NCBI RefSeq assembly: GCF_900155965.1
Contig: NZ_FTMG01000015.1
Span: 113,531-177,530 of the forward strand
Origin: Mucilaginibacter lappiensis
GTDB taxonomy: Bacteria > Bacteroidota > Bacteroidia > Sphingobacteriales > Sphingobacteriaceae
Length of the DNA: 64,000 bases
Direction of reading: 5' to 3'
The notes beneath the pieces were generated by a model, which searched no databases, had not been told where the DNA came from, and saw nothing but the letters and a program-made list of their open reading frames with translations. The position numbers were made by a program, and so were the translations under genes. Shown here in pieces: positions 53,984 to 63,976 of this stretch (position 1 is its first letter; each line of letters starts with the position of its first letter).

Positions 53984-54355
53984 ATGAGCAGAAAAGCGGT
54001 ACATATTATGGTCCTCAGTATAGGGATGCTTATGCTCTTGATTCGGCCATACCTGGTTTATCAGCTCATAGGGTATGAAATTAAAGATAAAAATCCTGTT
54101 AAAACAAGACTGCTGCAGCGGCTAATCAAGAAAAAAGAAGATCATTTTGAATGTTATGAGCAGGCAGCAGCAGAAATCCGAGGTAAGAAATTCTGCTTTC
54201 GTCTTCCGGTAACTCCAGTTCCTTCTTTTCAATTCCAAAAGTTACATCCTGCCGCTGGTTTTTGTTTAGCTGCCTTTGCCGAAATGGCGGCTGGGATATT
54301 ACTCATCAGACGTGGAAATCACCGATATTGCCTTTTATCTTGTTTCCGTATCTGA
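53984..54355 (+). CDS. Small hydrophobic protein, unrecognised
   Basis: A 123-residue product with an N-terminal membrane helix (HIMVLSIGMLMLLIRPYLVY), a basic middle (RLLQRLIKKKEDHFECYEQA) and a hydrophobic C-terminal stretch (AAGFCLAAFAEMAAGILLI). No family recognised. It lies in the same direction as the polysaccharide deacetylase 99 bases downstream. It could be real, but the C-terminus after the second helix looks irregular. Confidence 0.5.
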   Translation: MSRKAVHIMVLSIGMLMLLIRPYLVYQLIGYEIKDKNPVKTRLLQRLIKKKEDHFECYEQAAAEIRGKKFCFRLPVTPVPSFQFQKLHPAAGFCLAAFAEMAAGILLIRRGNHRYCLLSCFRI

Positions 54356-54454
54356 TATCGTGAAACGATTGTCTTCGATAAATCGGCCCTTTTAGTTATC
54401 GGCCTCTTTGCCTACATTCATTTCCATTAAATCTATTTTAATGTTCAGACTCAT

Positions 54455-55252
54455 ATGAAAACCGTTTTTTTTATTCTTTTTTTGATCGGAAATATCGCTG
54501 CACAGGCGCAGGAGCAAATCAAATGGCCGAATCATAAGAAGTCTACCATTATCCTTACTTATGATGATGCCTTGCCTTCGCAATTAAAGGTTGCTGCACC
54601 TCAGCTAAAAATGGCGAAGTTAACCGCTACATTTTTCCTTACCAGTGATATTGATAGTTCGTCTATACCCCAATGGCGAAACCTGAGTAGAGAAGGTTTC
54701 GAATTGGGCAATCATACAGTCCTCCATCCATGCGCAGGAACAGATGATAACCCGGTCCCATCAGATCATTATACCGCTTATCAGATCATCCGTGAGATTG
54801 AGATCATGGACCGGTTTTTATACGCGGTTGATGGGAAGACCAAAAGGACCTTTGCCTACCCCTGCGCTGAAACCACTGTTGGAGGTAGGGATTATGTAGA
54901 TTCCCTCCGAAGGTATACATTGGTCAAATATGCCAGGGCCGGAGGCGACTCCAGCGCTTTTATTACCGATTTCAGGCACCTTGATCCATTTCGCGTTCCT
55001 TCCTATGGATTGGAAGGTGGCGAAACCGGCGCGCAGTTAATTGCTTTTGTAAAAAAAGTGCAACAACGCGGTGGAATGGGTATCCTGATGATCCATGGTG
55101 TTGGTGGTGATTATATTACCATATCAGCTAAAGCTCACCAGGAGCTGATCCGGTACCTGGAAACACAGCGGAAAGAAATATGGATTACCACTTTCCAGCA
55201 AGCTATGAATTACGTTAATCGGCACATTCCTTTAAAAGCACAAAAACTTTAA
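54455..55252 (+). CDS. Polysaccharide deacetylase (NodB domain)
   Basis: A secreted protein of 265 residues (signal FFILFLIGNIAAQAQ). NodB motifs: ILTYDDALPSQL (catalytic Asp-Asp), ATFFLTSD, GFELGNHTVLHPC (His-x-x-x-His) and TFAYPCAE. CE4-type enzymes remove N- or O-acetyl groups from polysaccharides. It starts a plus-strand run of four genes, including the phosphoesterase and the peroxidase. Confidence 0.88.
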   Translation: MKTVFFILFLIGNIAAQAQEQIKWPNHKKSTIILTYDDALPSQLKVAAPQLKMAKLTATFFLTSDIDSSSIPQWRNLSREGFELGNHTVLHPCAGTDDNPVPSDHYTAYQIIREIEIMDRFLYAVDGKTKRTFAYPCAETTVGGRDYVDSLRRYTLVKYARAGGDSSAFITDFRHLDPFRVPSYGLEGGETGAQLIAFVKKVQQRGGMGILMIHGVGGDYITISAKAHQELIRYLETQRKEIWITTFQQAMNYVNRHIPLKAQKL

Positions 55253-55271
55253 TCTCCATTACGAATAAACT

Positions 55272-56618
55272 ATGAAAAAAAGATTTTTAACCAATAAGTA
55301 CATGTTTTTTCCGGCAGCTTTAGTAGCTGCTACCTGCTTTGGCATTTCAGCTTACCGTTACCCCGAAGCGCCGGGCATTAATAAGGTGCAGCATGTGGTT
55401 GTTATTTATATGGAGAACCATAGCTTTGATAACCTCTACGGACAGTTCGAAGGCGCGGATGGCTTGGCCGAAGCTAAACAGGAAAACGTTATCCAGTTGG
55501 ATGCATCGGGTAAACCTTATACAGTGCTCCCGCCGATACCACGTAGCAGCGCGTTCCCCACAAACCTGCCCAATAATTATTTCAATATCGATCAATACGT
55601 TGCTGCCGATCAGGTTACTCCTGATGTAACGCACGCTTTTTATCACGAACAAATGCAGATCAATGGCGGCAAGATGGATAAATTTGCACAGTATAATAAC
55701 ACCAAGGGTTTTGCTATGGGTTATTATAACACGGCTAAGCTGCCGTTATATGACCTCGCTAAAAAATACACCCTTTGTGATCATTTCTTCCACAGCGCTT
55801 TTGGCGGATCCTTCCTTAATCACCAATGGCTGATAGCGGCGTCGTCGCCGTTATTTCCCGATGCTCCGACGGCTATTAAAGCCCAGTTGGATACGTCGGG
55901 AAAACTGATTAGGGATGGGATAGTAACGCCGGATGGTTATGCGGTTAACACCGCTAATTCTGTAAACCTTCATCCTAAAGGCGCCAATCCTGCATACCTG
56001 GTGCCCAACCAGAATGGCCCAACCATTGGTGACCGCTTGTCAGATAAAGGTATTTCCTGGGCTTGGTATTCCGGGGGATGGAATGATGCCGTTGCTGGAA
56101 GGCCTGATCCTACATTCACCTACCATCACCAGCCTTTTGCCTATTTTACACAATATGCAACAGGTACGATAGGCAGGAAAAAACATTTAAAAGATGAAAT
56201 CGAATTTATAGCAGCAGCGGAGAATGGGACATTGCCAGCAGTATCCTTTGTAAAACCCATCGGGCTAGAGAATGAACACCCGGGCGAATCAACCGTTAAG
56301 GGCGGAGAAAACCATGCAGTAGAGTTGATCAACGCGGTACTGAATGGTCCCAACGCCAAGAATACCGTCATTATACTAACCTATGATGAGAATGGCGGAT
56401 TCTGGGATCATGTTGCCCCGCCTGTGATTGATAAATGGGGGCCTGGCTCACGTATCCCTGCACTGATTATTTCACCATTTGCCAAAAAGGGCTATATAGA
56501 TCATACTCCTTACGAAACTGTTAGTATCCTGGCATTTATAGAAAAGAGATGGCAGTTGAAGCCGCTAAACAGCCGCGATCAGCATGCTGATCCGTTAAGC
56601 CATGCGTTCAACTTTTAA
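55272..56618 (+). CDS. Secreted phosphoesterase (phospholipase C/acid phosphatase family)
   Basis: A protein of 448 residues with N-terminal export signal (FFPAALVAATCFGISA). The phosphoesterase family (PF04185-type) signature is QHVVVIYMENHSFDNLYGQF, with GENHAVELINAVLNG and TYDENGGFWDHVAPP further on. It hydrolyses phosphate mono- or diesters outside the cytoplasm. The following gene starts within its last codons (17-base overlap), so the two are translated together. Confidence 0.9.
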   Translation: MKKRFLTNKYMFFPAALVAATCFGISAYRYPEAPGINKVQHVVVIYMENHSFDNLYGQFEGADGLAEAKQENVIQLDASGKPYTVLPPIPRSSAFPTNLPNNYFNIDQYVAADQVTPDVTHAFYHEQMQINGGKMDKFAQYNNTKGFAMGYYNTAKLPLYDLAKKYTLCDHFFHSAFGGSFLNHQWLIAASSPLFPDAPTAIKAQLDTSGKLIRDGIVTPDGYAVNTANSVNLHPKGANPAYLVPNQNGPTIGDRLSDKGISWAWYSGGWNDAVAGRPDPTFTYHHQPFAYFTQYATGTIGRKKHLKDEIEFIAAAENGTLPAVSFVKPIGLENEHPGESTVKGGENHAVELINAVLNGPNAKNTVIILTYDENGGFWDHVAPPVIDKWGPGSRIPALIISPFAKKGYIDHTPYETVSILAFIEKRWQLKPLNSRDQHADPLSHAFNF

Positions 56619-58392
56619 AGGCATCACGGCAGGCTTGCTGGCCATCATGGGCTGCAGCCTGCTGGCTTTTCACGGTGATCCTGATACAGCATCTGAACTT
56701 ATTCGCAAAAAGCTGGTATTACAGGCGGATAGCTTTTTGACTATGGCACGCTTATTACAGAGCACAGCTGCCGGAACAAATAATAAACTGATCCTGCAAC
56801 GACGGTTCAGAGAAGCACGCCTGGCTTATAAACGGATGGAATGGGCGACAGAATACTTTGATCCCTTAACTTCCCGGCAGGTGAACGGGCCACCAGTGCC
56901 CGAAACGGAGCTAAACGGGCAGTTTACCGAACCCGAGGGATTACAGGTTATAGAAGAACTGCTGTTTCCACATTTGAATCCTTCTTCCCGAAAACAGTTG
57001 ATTGCTTCGCTGAAAAAACTTGCGGTTAACGCGGAGATATACCGGGAATATTTTACGCGCACCGACTTGCAAGACTGGCAGATTATGGATGCAGTAAAGC
57101 TGGAAGTTTTCAGGATAGAAGCATTGGGATTGAATGATTTTGATGATCCCCTCGCACGGCAGTGTTTTACAGAATCGGCAGTTGCTTTGAACAGTGTGCG
57201 TGAAGTTACCATGCGTTATGCGCGGGATGATAAAGACCGGTTACAACAGCTTTTTACGCAGGCAATCCGTTACCTTTCCGTTCCGGTAGCTTTTGATTGT
57301 TTTGACCGGGCAGCATTTCTTACGGCCTACGCTAATCCCTTAACACGAGAGCTGACCTGTTTGCATAAACAGTTGAAACTGCCGAACGTCCGCTATAACC
57401 GTCTATTGAACCAGGATGCAGCAACCTTGTTTGACAGTAGTACTTTTAATCGTAATGCTTATATCGACGCTCCGGAAGACACGGCTAACGCACAAAAAAT
57501 TGCTTTGGGGAAAAAGCTGTTCTTTGATCCGCGACTCTCGGGTACGATGACGCGCAGTTGTGCGTCGTGTCATCAACCTGACAAGGCTTTTACAGATGGT
57601 CTGACCAAAAATCTGGACATCACAGGTAAAAAACATATTCTCAGAAATACCCCGACATTGGTCAACGCGGCGCTGCAGCCGGCACAGTTCTATGATCTGC
57701 GAGCGGCTTCTCTGGAAGATCAGGTTGGTGACGTAATAGGTAACCAGGACGAAATGCACGGAGACATGAGGCTTTCGGCTCTGAACTTTTGGCAGGATAA
57801 AACTTATCGCAAGCTTTTCGCTGATGCTTTTCCTGTAAAGGGCAGGGTTACAATTGACACTACCGAAATTAAGAATGCACTGGCTAGTTATATCCGAAGC
57901 CTGACAGCGTTAAACAGCCGGTTTGACGACTATATGCGGGGGGATCAAAAAATACTTAGCCAAAGGGAGATTAATGGTTTTAACCTCTTCATGGGAAAGG
58001 CTCGTTGTTCTACCTGCCATTACCTGCCTTTATTTAATAGTGTGCTTCCGCCAAGATATATGCAGATGGATGCCGAAGTCATTGGTGTACCAAAAACCAA
58101 AAATAGTAAAATCATCGATCCGGATCCAGGATTGTACGCTCTGCAGCCGATGGAGTTTAACAGATATGCTTTTAAGGTTACTACTGTGCGGAATGCCGCC
58201 CGGTCTGCGCCTTATATGCATAACGGCGTGTATAAGACATTGGAAGAAGTGATTGACTTTTATGATCAGGGTGGAGGTAATGGCCTCGGTTTGAACGTGC
58301 CTAACCAAACGCTGTCTGCCGGTCGTCTTCTACTCTCAGCTAAAGAAAAAATGGAAGTGGTAGCATTTATAAGGGCGCTCGATAATCGCTAA
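56602..58392 (+). CDS. Imelysin-like plus di-haem peroxidase fusion
   Basis: A protein of 596 residues. After the export signal (MGCSLLAFHG) about 240 residues are all-helical and resemble imelysin/cytochrome-peroxidase-associated domains (SFLTMARLLQSTAAGTNNKL, KLEVFRIEALGLNDFDDPLA). Then a di-haem peroxidase: KKLFFDPRLSGTMTRSCASC with CASCH at Cys320-His324, and CSTCH at Cys469-His473, and SAPYMHNGVYKTLEEVIDFY. It is longer than the peroxidase at 38.4 kb by this N-terminal extension. Role: reduction of peroxide, or oxidation of a metal or sugar partner. Confidence 0.85.
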   Translation: MRSTFKGITAGLLAIMGCSLLAFHGDPDTASELIRKKLVLQADSFLTMARLLQSTAAGTNNKLILQRRFREARLAYKRMEWATEYFDPLTSRQVNGPPVPETELNGQFTEPEGLQVIEELLFPHLNPSSRKQLIASLKKLAVNAEIYREYFTRTDLQDWQIMDAVKLEVFRIEALGLNDFDDPLARQCFTESAVALNSVREVTMRYARDDKDRLQQLFTQAIRYLSVPVAFDCFDRAAFLTAYANPLTRELTCLHKQLKLPNVRYNRLLNQDAATLFDSSTFNRNAYIDAPEDTANAQKIALGKKLFFDPRLSGTMTRSCASCHQPDKAFTDGLTKNLDITGKKHILRNTPTLVNAALQPAQFYDLRAASLEDQVGDVIGNQDEMHGDMRLSALNFWQDKTYRKLFADAFPVKGRVTIDTTEIKNALASYIRSLTALNSRFDDYMRGDQKILSQREINGFNLFMGKARCSTCHYLPLFNSVLPPRYMQMDAEVIGVPKTKNSKIIDPDPGLYALQPMEFNRYAFKVTTVRNAARSAPYMHNGVYKTLEEVIDFYDQGGGNGLGLNVPNQTLSAGRLLLSAKEKMEVVAFIRALDNR

Positions 58393-58545
58393 CGTAAGGA
58401 ATAATCAGGATATAATTTTAGGTTTCCTCCATTTCTTCACTTTGCTTGTCAAGCAGGAGTACCTCTTATATGTAAAATTTCGGGAGATAACTAACTTCAT
58501 AATCCTGTTTATCAAATAACCACAAAAGGGACTGTTTAAATACAT

Positions 58546-58578
58546 AAAAGCCTACAAGATAAATCTTTGTAGGCTTTT
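58546..58578. terminator. Bidirectional terminator
   Basis: AAAAGCCTACAA (58546-58557) pairs perfectly with TTGTAGGCTTTT (58567-58578). A and T runs flank both ends; it lies between convergent genes. Confidence 0.88.
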
Positions 58579-58660
58579 ATGCTGTTTTGAACAAGTGGAG
58601 AGTTAATGTACCGCTGTTTAATGGCAGCGGTGCATTACACCGTAATAAATCTGTTATTTT

Positions 58661-59908
58661 CTAATTTTTGATGATCTTATAAACCCCACCCTTAACACCT
58701 CCTGGACCTGTATCAGGATTGGTTGAAAAATAAATCTCGCCAGCTGGATCTTCAGCAAAACCGGTTATTTTTAAGTTTTTGGGAATATTTTGTAAGGTTA
58801 TATCGCCCCTTTGCCATTTGTCGCTTGCTTTTTCCAGAAAGAACACTTTTCCTATCCAATCGGCAAATACATACTTGCTTTTTAAACCAGGTAGCTGTTT
58901 TCCGTTATAAACATAGCCTCCAATCACACTGATCCCTATTTTATGGCTATATTCGGTTATGGGCATGGTAATTCCCTTAACAGGACATCCTGTAGCGGGG
59001 TTATAACAATGGGTTCCTTCCATTAAACGCCAGCCATAGTTAGCCCCCCTGGTAACGATATCTACCTCTTCCCACAAATCCTGACCAACATCGCCGGTAA
59101 ACATTTGTCCCGTAGCTCTGTCGAAAGAAAACCGGTACGGATTACGGAAACCATAGGCCCATATTTCGGGTTTTGCATCTTTGCGGCCAACAAAGGGATT
59201 GTCCTTGGGTACAACGTATCCAACCTGGGTATTAACGTCCACACGCAATATCTTAGCCAGCCAGGTATCCAGTTTTTGTCCGTTACCAGACTTGCCGTGT
59301 TTGTCTCCCTGGCCACCGCCGTCACCGAAGGATACGTATAAATAACCATCTGGGCCAAATTTAATACAGCCGCCGTTATGATTTGATTCCGGTTCTTCAA
59401 TAGTCAATATGATACGTCCGCTGTTGGGATCAACCGTACCTGAACCAGCCGATAGTTTGTACTCGGCCACGACACCGGTATGATCTGATTTTTCGGTGCT
59501 CGGTCTGCTGTAAAAGACGTAGAATTTTCCATTGGTCTTAAATTTTGGATGCAGGGCGATGCTCAATAGCCCCCTTTCTTCATAACTGTCACTTAATTTG
59601 ACCAACTTACTATGCAGATCAAGCAAGGGCGCGTCGCTTAACTTCCCGTTCTTAACTACCCGGATTTTCCCCGTTTGCTCGGTAATCCAGATAACTCCGT
59701 TATCCGGGAAAGCCATATCCGTAGGTGCATTCAAATTTTCAGCAACCAGCTGAACTTTTAAGGGAATAGGTGACGGGTCTTCGGGTTTCGTAGCCGGCTT
59801 ATGGTTACTAAAAGAGGGAAGCAAACATATTAAAATGCCCGAGCCCAAAAGGATAATAAAGGATACCCATAATTTTGATGGGTGTCGATTGCTGAATTTG
59901 TTTTTCAT
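58661..59908 (-). CDS. PQQ-dependent sugar dehydrogenase (GSDH-like)
   Basis: A secreted protein of 415 residues. Six-bladed propeller of the soluble glucose dehydrogenase/sorbosone dehydrogenase family: LNAPTDMAFPDNGVIWITEQ, SYEERGLLSIALHPKFKTNG, NHNGGCIKFGPDGYLYVSFG DGGGQGD and WAYGFRNPYRFSFDRATGQM. It oxidises sugars in the periplasm if PQQ is available. Signal anchor near residues 10-30 (FIILLGSGILICLLPSF). It is 17 bases downstream of the GH2 gene, so the two form an operon. Confidence 0.9.
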   Translation of the reverse strand: MKNKFSNRHPSKLWVSFIILLGSGILICLLPSFSNHKPATKPEDPSPIPLKVQLVAENLNAPTDMAFPDNGVIWITEQTGKIRVVKNGKLSDAPLLDLHSKLVKLSDSYEERGLLSIALHPKFKTNGKFYVFYSRPSTEKSDHTGVVAEYKLSAGSGTVDPNSGRIILTIEEPESNHNGGCIKFGPDGYLYVSFGDGGGQGDKHGKSGNGQKLDTWLAKILRVDVNTQVGYVVPKDNPFVGRKDAKPEIWAYGFRNPYRFSFDRATGQMFTGDVGQDLWEEVDIVTRGANYGWRLMEGTHCYNPATGCPVKGITMPITEYSHKIGISVIGGYVYNGKQLPGLKSKYVFADWIGKVFFLEKASDKWQRGDITLQNIPKNLKITGFAEDPAGEIYFSTNPDTGPGGVKGGVYKIIKN

Positions 59909-59924
59909 TGTTTAGTTTTTCAGG

Positions 59925-62687
59925 TTAATATTTGTTTATAAAATCAAACCATAACGTCCCGCTGACAGGTTCGCCGGAATTATGATTTTTTTGCCCTTGC
60001 GGCCCCATTACCTTTGCCGGTTGAAATTTGGTGCCGATAGGGCTGATGCCATTTAAAAAACCGATGCTTCCTGAAGGAAAAGCGGGTTCAACATTATGAT
60101 TAGGTAATGCAGCCTGCTCTAATGCCGGATGCAGCATTTGCAGGTACAGGTTTTTGTTATCGGTATATATGGCAAATGCTGATTCCTTATTTTGAATAAC
60201 TGCCCAGTTCATTTCAGCATGGTAACCTTTAAATTCCGGATATCCCCAGGTTTCCCCGGTAATCGTATTGTTATATGCTTTTTGCCATACGCCAAACTGC
60301 TGTCCGCGTAACCTGTTTTTCCAAACCCGGTAAGGGCCGCGGCCCAGCCATTTCATACCTGTAATTTTTTCTTCTGGATAATTAAAAGTTATTCCCATAA
60401 AATCAGAATCCTGTGTTTGCGAATAGGTATAGTCCAGTTTTACGGATTGCCCGGACGTAAAAGTCCATTTTACATGCAACGATCCTGCTCCCTGGTAGTC
60501 GGCTTCTACTATATATTCTTTTTTTAAATTTCTATAGGTAAAGGTATTTAGAGAGGTGCTTATCCCGGCTAATACAGGGCCGCCGGAGAGCGATATATCC
60601 GTGTTGGGTTTGGATACCTTTTCCATATAGCCGGTGGCTTTGTCAAAATAATATCTGATATGATCGCAGGTAACGATGAGTTCCTTATCTGTGGCGGTAC
60701 TTACAATAGCTGAATTCGAACCTGATATAAGAGCTTTAGGAATAGCTGAAGGGGATTTGATAGCCCAGCTCCAGGTAAACAGCTCTTCGTGATCAGGGCC
60801 ATAAGCCTTCAGATAAAGTGCATCGTTTTGTGACCAGTTTTTGGGCAAATTTAGGTCCAGGACGCCTTTTTTTCCTGGCATCAGCTCCAACGGCAATGGT
60901 TTGCCGGCGGTAGTTACAACCGCTCTAGTTGTTGTGCTTTGTGCAGATGGGAATTTGACCAGCTGCCATTCAAATTTACACTGGCTTAGTTTGGTGAAAG
61001 CATACCGGTTCTCGACTGGTATCCTTCCATCAAAAGTTTTGTCGATGGGTTGGGGATTAATGTAGATAGGTGACCATATTTCCTTAATCGTATAAAAGCT
61101 GGCCTCTTTTTCTCGATGCGGACCAACAATTCCATCCGGGGCATGGTTACCATCGCTGTCATAGGTATTGTTCTTATCGGTACGGATAACAGCCTCATCC
61201 AGAAATGCCCATATAAAGCCGCCTGCCCCGTGCGGGTGTGTTTGCATCAGGCTCCAAAAATCATCCAATCCGGCCCCGGCTCCGCCATCATATAAACCAT
61301 GCATAAACTCCGTAGGGAAAAATACGTCCTGATCGGTAGCAACCGATTTTAAGACATAGTCATAATCGGGATAGTGTTTGGTGTTGGTGCCCCTGAATCT
61401 TTCCCAGGGATGTATTACTGTCCGTTTTTGAGGATCATAAAGATCATAATCATCATCTAATAAAGTATTCCAGCCACTTTCATTACCATTGTCCCAGAAT
61501 ATGATGGAAGGATGATTTACATCCCGTATAACCAATTCCTTTACCAGTTTATGTCCAACTAACGTATCATATTTGGCTTGCCAGCCGGTTAGCTCATCGA
61601 GTACGTATAATCCTAGTGAATCGCAAACATGCAGAAAATCCTGATCCGGTGGATAATGTGACATCCGCACTGCATTCATGTTCATTTGTTTCATGAGCTT
61701 TACATCCATTACCTGTATTGCATGGCTCAGCGTACGGCCTGTTTCTGGCCAAAAGCTATGGCGGTTGCTTCCTTTAAGAACTATTTTAGCACCATTGATG
61801 TATAAGCCGTCATTTATACGGAGGTCGATCGTCCGAAATCCGAATTTTTCCCTGATCTGATGGATGGCGCCCTGTTTGCTTTTTAAAGTTACGGCTACCT
61901 GGTATAAATTAGGGAATTCGGCGCTCCATAACTGAATATCGTCAAAATTACTTTTTAGCTCAAGGTGGCCTTGATTCAAATTTGCAGCAATGGAGAAAGG
62001 TTTGCCCACGTTTTCACCAGTCAGCTTTTTTACCTGTGCTTCGATGGTTTCATCACCATGCAGCCCCCTGGTGTAAACATCCATCAGGAAGGAGCCGTCA
62101 GCCCTGGCATTGATAGCTGTACGGTCAATAAATGTTTCAGGAACAACCTCCAGGTAAACTGGGCGATATATTCCCCCAAATACCCAGAAATCACTATTTC
62201 CGCGCTCCGCGTCATTGACAGAAGGATTAGCAGATGTTTTATCTACAATAACCTCGAGCAAATTTTGAGCTCCGGGAATAAGCAAATCAGTAATATCATA
62301 TTTAAAACGGTAAAAACTCCCCTGATGTATGGGGCCGGCTTGTTTCCCGTTGATCATCACTTTAGTATCGGTCATGGAACCCTCAAACACAACAAAGACT
62401 CGTTTCCCATGCCAGTTTTCCGTGGAAAACTGGTGCTTATAATGCCCCTGCTCATTGGCCTTTACCTTATCATGGCCATAATTATAAGTGCCGAAACCTT
62501 GTAATTCCCAATTGGATGGAACCGCTATTTTTGTCCAGGTACCGCTGTGGCGGCCGCCGGAACAATAAAAATCCCATTGGACTGTATGGTCTTTATCCGT
62601 ACCGGAAAGATATCTGATAATTGTTTCCTGTGAGAACGAATTGAAGCAGATACAAGTGAATAAGATCTGAAGAAGTATTTTTTTCAT
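59925..62687 (-). CDS. Glycoside hydrolase family 2
   Basis: A secreted enzyme of 920 residues (signal LQILFTCICFNSFSQ). GH2 order: sugar-binding domain (IAVPSNWELQGFGTYNYGHD, HGKRVFVVFEGSMTDTKVMI), immunoglobulin-like domain, TIM barrel with acid/base Glu in HPSIIFWDNGNESGWN and nucleophile-type Glu in PTEFMHGLYDGG, then C-terminal beta domains (KWLGRGPYRVWKNRLRGQQF). Beta-galactosidase-like, substrate not certain. Upstream member of the operon with the sugar dehydrogenase. Confidence 0.9.
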   Translation of the reverse strand: MKKILLQILFTCICFNSFSQETIIRYLSGTDKDHTVQWDFYCSGGRHSGTWTKIAVPSNWELQGFGTYNYGHDKVKANEQGHYKHQFSTENWHGKRVFVVFEGSMTDTKVMINGKQAGPIHQGSFYRFKYDITDLLIPGAQNLLEVIVDKTSANPSVNDAERGNSDFWVFGGIYRPVYLEVVPETFIDRTAINARADGSFLMDVYTRGLHGDETIEAQVKKLTGENVGKPFSIAANLNQGHLELKSNFDDIQLWSAEFPNLYQVAVTLKSKQGAIHQIREKFGFRTIDLRINDGLYINGAKIVLKGSNRHSFWPETGRTLSHAIQVMDVKLMKQMNMNAVRMSHYPPDQDFLHVCDSLGLYVLDELTGWQAKYDTLVGHKLVKELVIRDVNHPSIIFWDNGNESGWNTLLDDDYDLYDPQKRTVIHPWERFRGTNTKHYPDYDYVLKSVATDQDVFFPTEFMHGLYDGGAGAGLDDFWSLMQTHPHGAGGFIWAFLDEAVIRTDKNNTYDSDGNHAPDGIVGPHREKEASFYTIKEIWSPIYINPQPIDKTFDGRIPVENRYAFTKLSQCKFEWQLVKFPSAQSTTTRAVVTTAGKPLPLELMPGKKGVLDLNLPKNWSQNDALYLKAYGPDHEELFTWSWAIKSPSAIPKALISGSNSAIVSTATDKELIVTCDHIRYYFDKATGYMEKVSKPNTDISLSGGPVLAGISTSLNTFTYRNLKKEYIVEADYQGAGSLHVKWTFTSGQSVKLDYTYSQTQDSDFMGITFNYPEEKITGMKWLGRGPYRVWKNRLRGQQFGVWQKAYNNTITGETWGYPEFKGYHAEMNWAVIQNKESAFAIYTDNKNLYLQMLHPALEQAALPNHNVEPAFPSGSIGFLNGISPIGTKFQPAKVMGPQGQKNHNSGEPVSGTLWFDFINKY

Positions 62688-62896
62688 TAATGCTTTTATT
62701 ATGAAATGGTCATTTATTAATGCTTGAGGCGGTCAATTGTTGAAAATACCGAACAAGAATAGCTACTTCTAAGCGAGTAAAAAAGAGCAGGGCAAACTAA
62801 AATTGCGCAATCGTTACCGGAATATTTTCAATAAGTTATGGTTATCGGGTGTAAGCATTTTGAAGAGATGCTGTATGGGGCTACCCGGACAGAGGC

Positions 62897-63049
62897 TTAA
62901 TGACTATTTAATGAGGCCTTCCTGAGTTTCCTGTGCCGTTTAACCAGCGCTTCATCAGAAAGCTGTTGTTTGGTGTGTTTTTTTGCAGCTTGTGCACGAG
63001 TTACATTAGTAAAGGAAGTTGCTATAACAATGGCAAATAGATCTCGCAA
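62897..63049 (-). CDS. Possible small secreted protein, 50 residues
   Basis: From a TTG start (plus-strand CAA at 63047-63049) the frame reads MRDLFAIVIATSFTNVTRAQ, then AAKKHTKQQLSDEALVKRHR to a stop. It has a short signal-like N-terminus and a basic tail. No ATG is available, so it may be a remnant or spurious. Confidence 0.25.
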   Translation of the reverse strand: MRDLFAIVIATSFTNVTRAQAAKKHTKQQLSDEALVKRHRKLRKASLNSH

Positions 63050-63104
63050 TAGGCCCTGGTCAGAATAGATTCTTATGGTTCGATTAAGTATGGAAAAACA
63101 ATAG

Positions 63105-63129
63105 AGGCCTTAAATTATATTTAAGGCCT
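63105..63129. terminator. Hairpin upstream of the rRNA operon
   Basis: AGGCCTTAAAT (63105-63115) and ATTTAAGGCCT (63119-63129) form a perfect 11-base stem with a 3-base loop. A terminator of either strand is possible. Confidence 0.6.
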
Positions 63130-63483
63130 TTATGAACTAATTTGGAATTTTAGATGCAGAGAGCTAGGGTTTGGAACTTTTTATTATAACAATTTTGCCA
63201 CGATCTTGAAAATACAGCAAAAACAGACAAATTTTCGACCTTTCCGACATATATCATCAGCTATCAACTGCCTTGGCCTAAGTAAACCGAAGCCCCTATA
63301 ACTGTAAATCGTTTTCTAAAGATACAGGTAAAAGGTAACAAAATTTTCCAAAGGACAGAATTACTAATTATCTTATAATTAAATAACGAAAGATCTGACC
63401 TGAAAACGAACCTTTAGTTAGGTGGCCTCAACGACTTGCTCAATCACTTTTAAATCGGTATAATAAATAATTACTTTATTTAA

Positions 63484-63511
63484 TTGTAAATAAACCACTT
63501 ATGTAAATTTG
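63484..63511 (+). promoter_or_regulatory. rRNA upstream promoter (P1)
   Basis: TTG (63484-63486), 17 bases, TAAATTTG (63504-63511). Lies 10 bases before the second promoter. Confidence 0.45.
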
Positions 63512-63521
63512 ATATTTTTAT

Positions 63522-63551
63522 TTGTAAATGTGAAAAACAAAGCTACCTTTG
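63522..63551 (+). promoter_or_regulatory. rRNA main promoter (P2)
   Basis: TTG (63522-63524), 19 bases, TACCTTTG (63544-63551): a perfect match to the Bacteroidota consensus. Confidence 0.75.
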
Positions 63552-63976
63552 CACTCCCGAAACGAAGGAAAGAAAGAAGGCGGAAACGCTGAGAGAGATG
63601 AGGGGAAAAGCCAAAGCAATTTTGGCAGCAAAACAAAAGAAGGGAAAGCGAAAGTTAACCCGGACAACAAGAAGGGAAGTCAGAGCGATTCTGGCGGACA
63701 GGAAATGAAAAGTTAAGGAGTGTTAAAACTCCAAGATTATAAAGCGGATCTGAGATAGTGAAGCTGAAAAGTTCTTTTAAGAAATAGAAAATCATGTAGT
63801 GTAACGATCGGAAACTAAACCCTTCCGATGAGTTATAAGAAAGCGGGAAGCTGTATAAAGATAACAGTGTGAGTGGAGAGAAGATAGAGGTTAGTGCAAA
63901 CTGACAACTGCCAACTGCCAGCTCACAATACAGATTCTATTATTAATAATAGGGTCAGAGACAAACAAAACATTTT
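63552..63976 (+). other. rRNA leader
   Basis: About 425 purine-rich bases, without ORF. Two related stem elements occur: GCCAAA-GCAAT-TTTGGC (63610-63626) and CAGA-GCGAT-TCTG (63681-63693), about 70 bases apart, probably parts of rRNA processing or antitermination structures. Confidence 0.6.
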
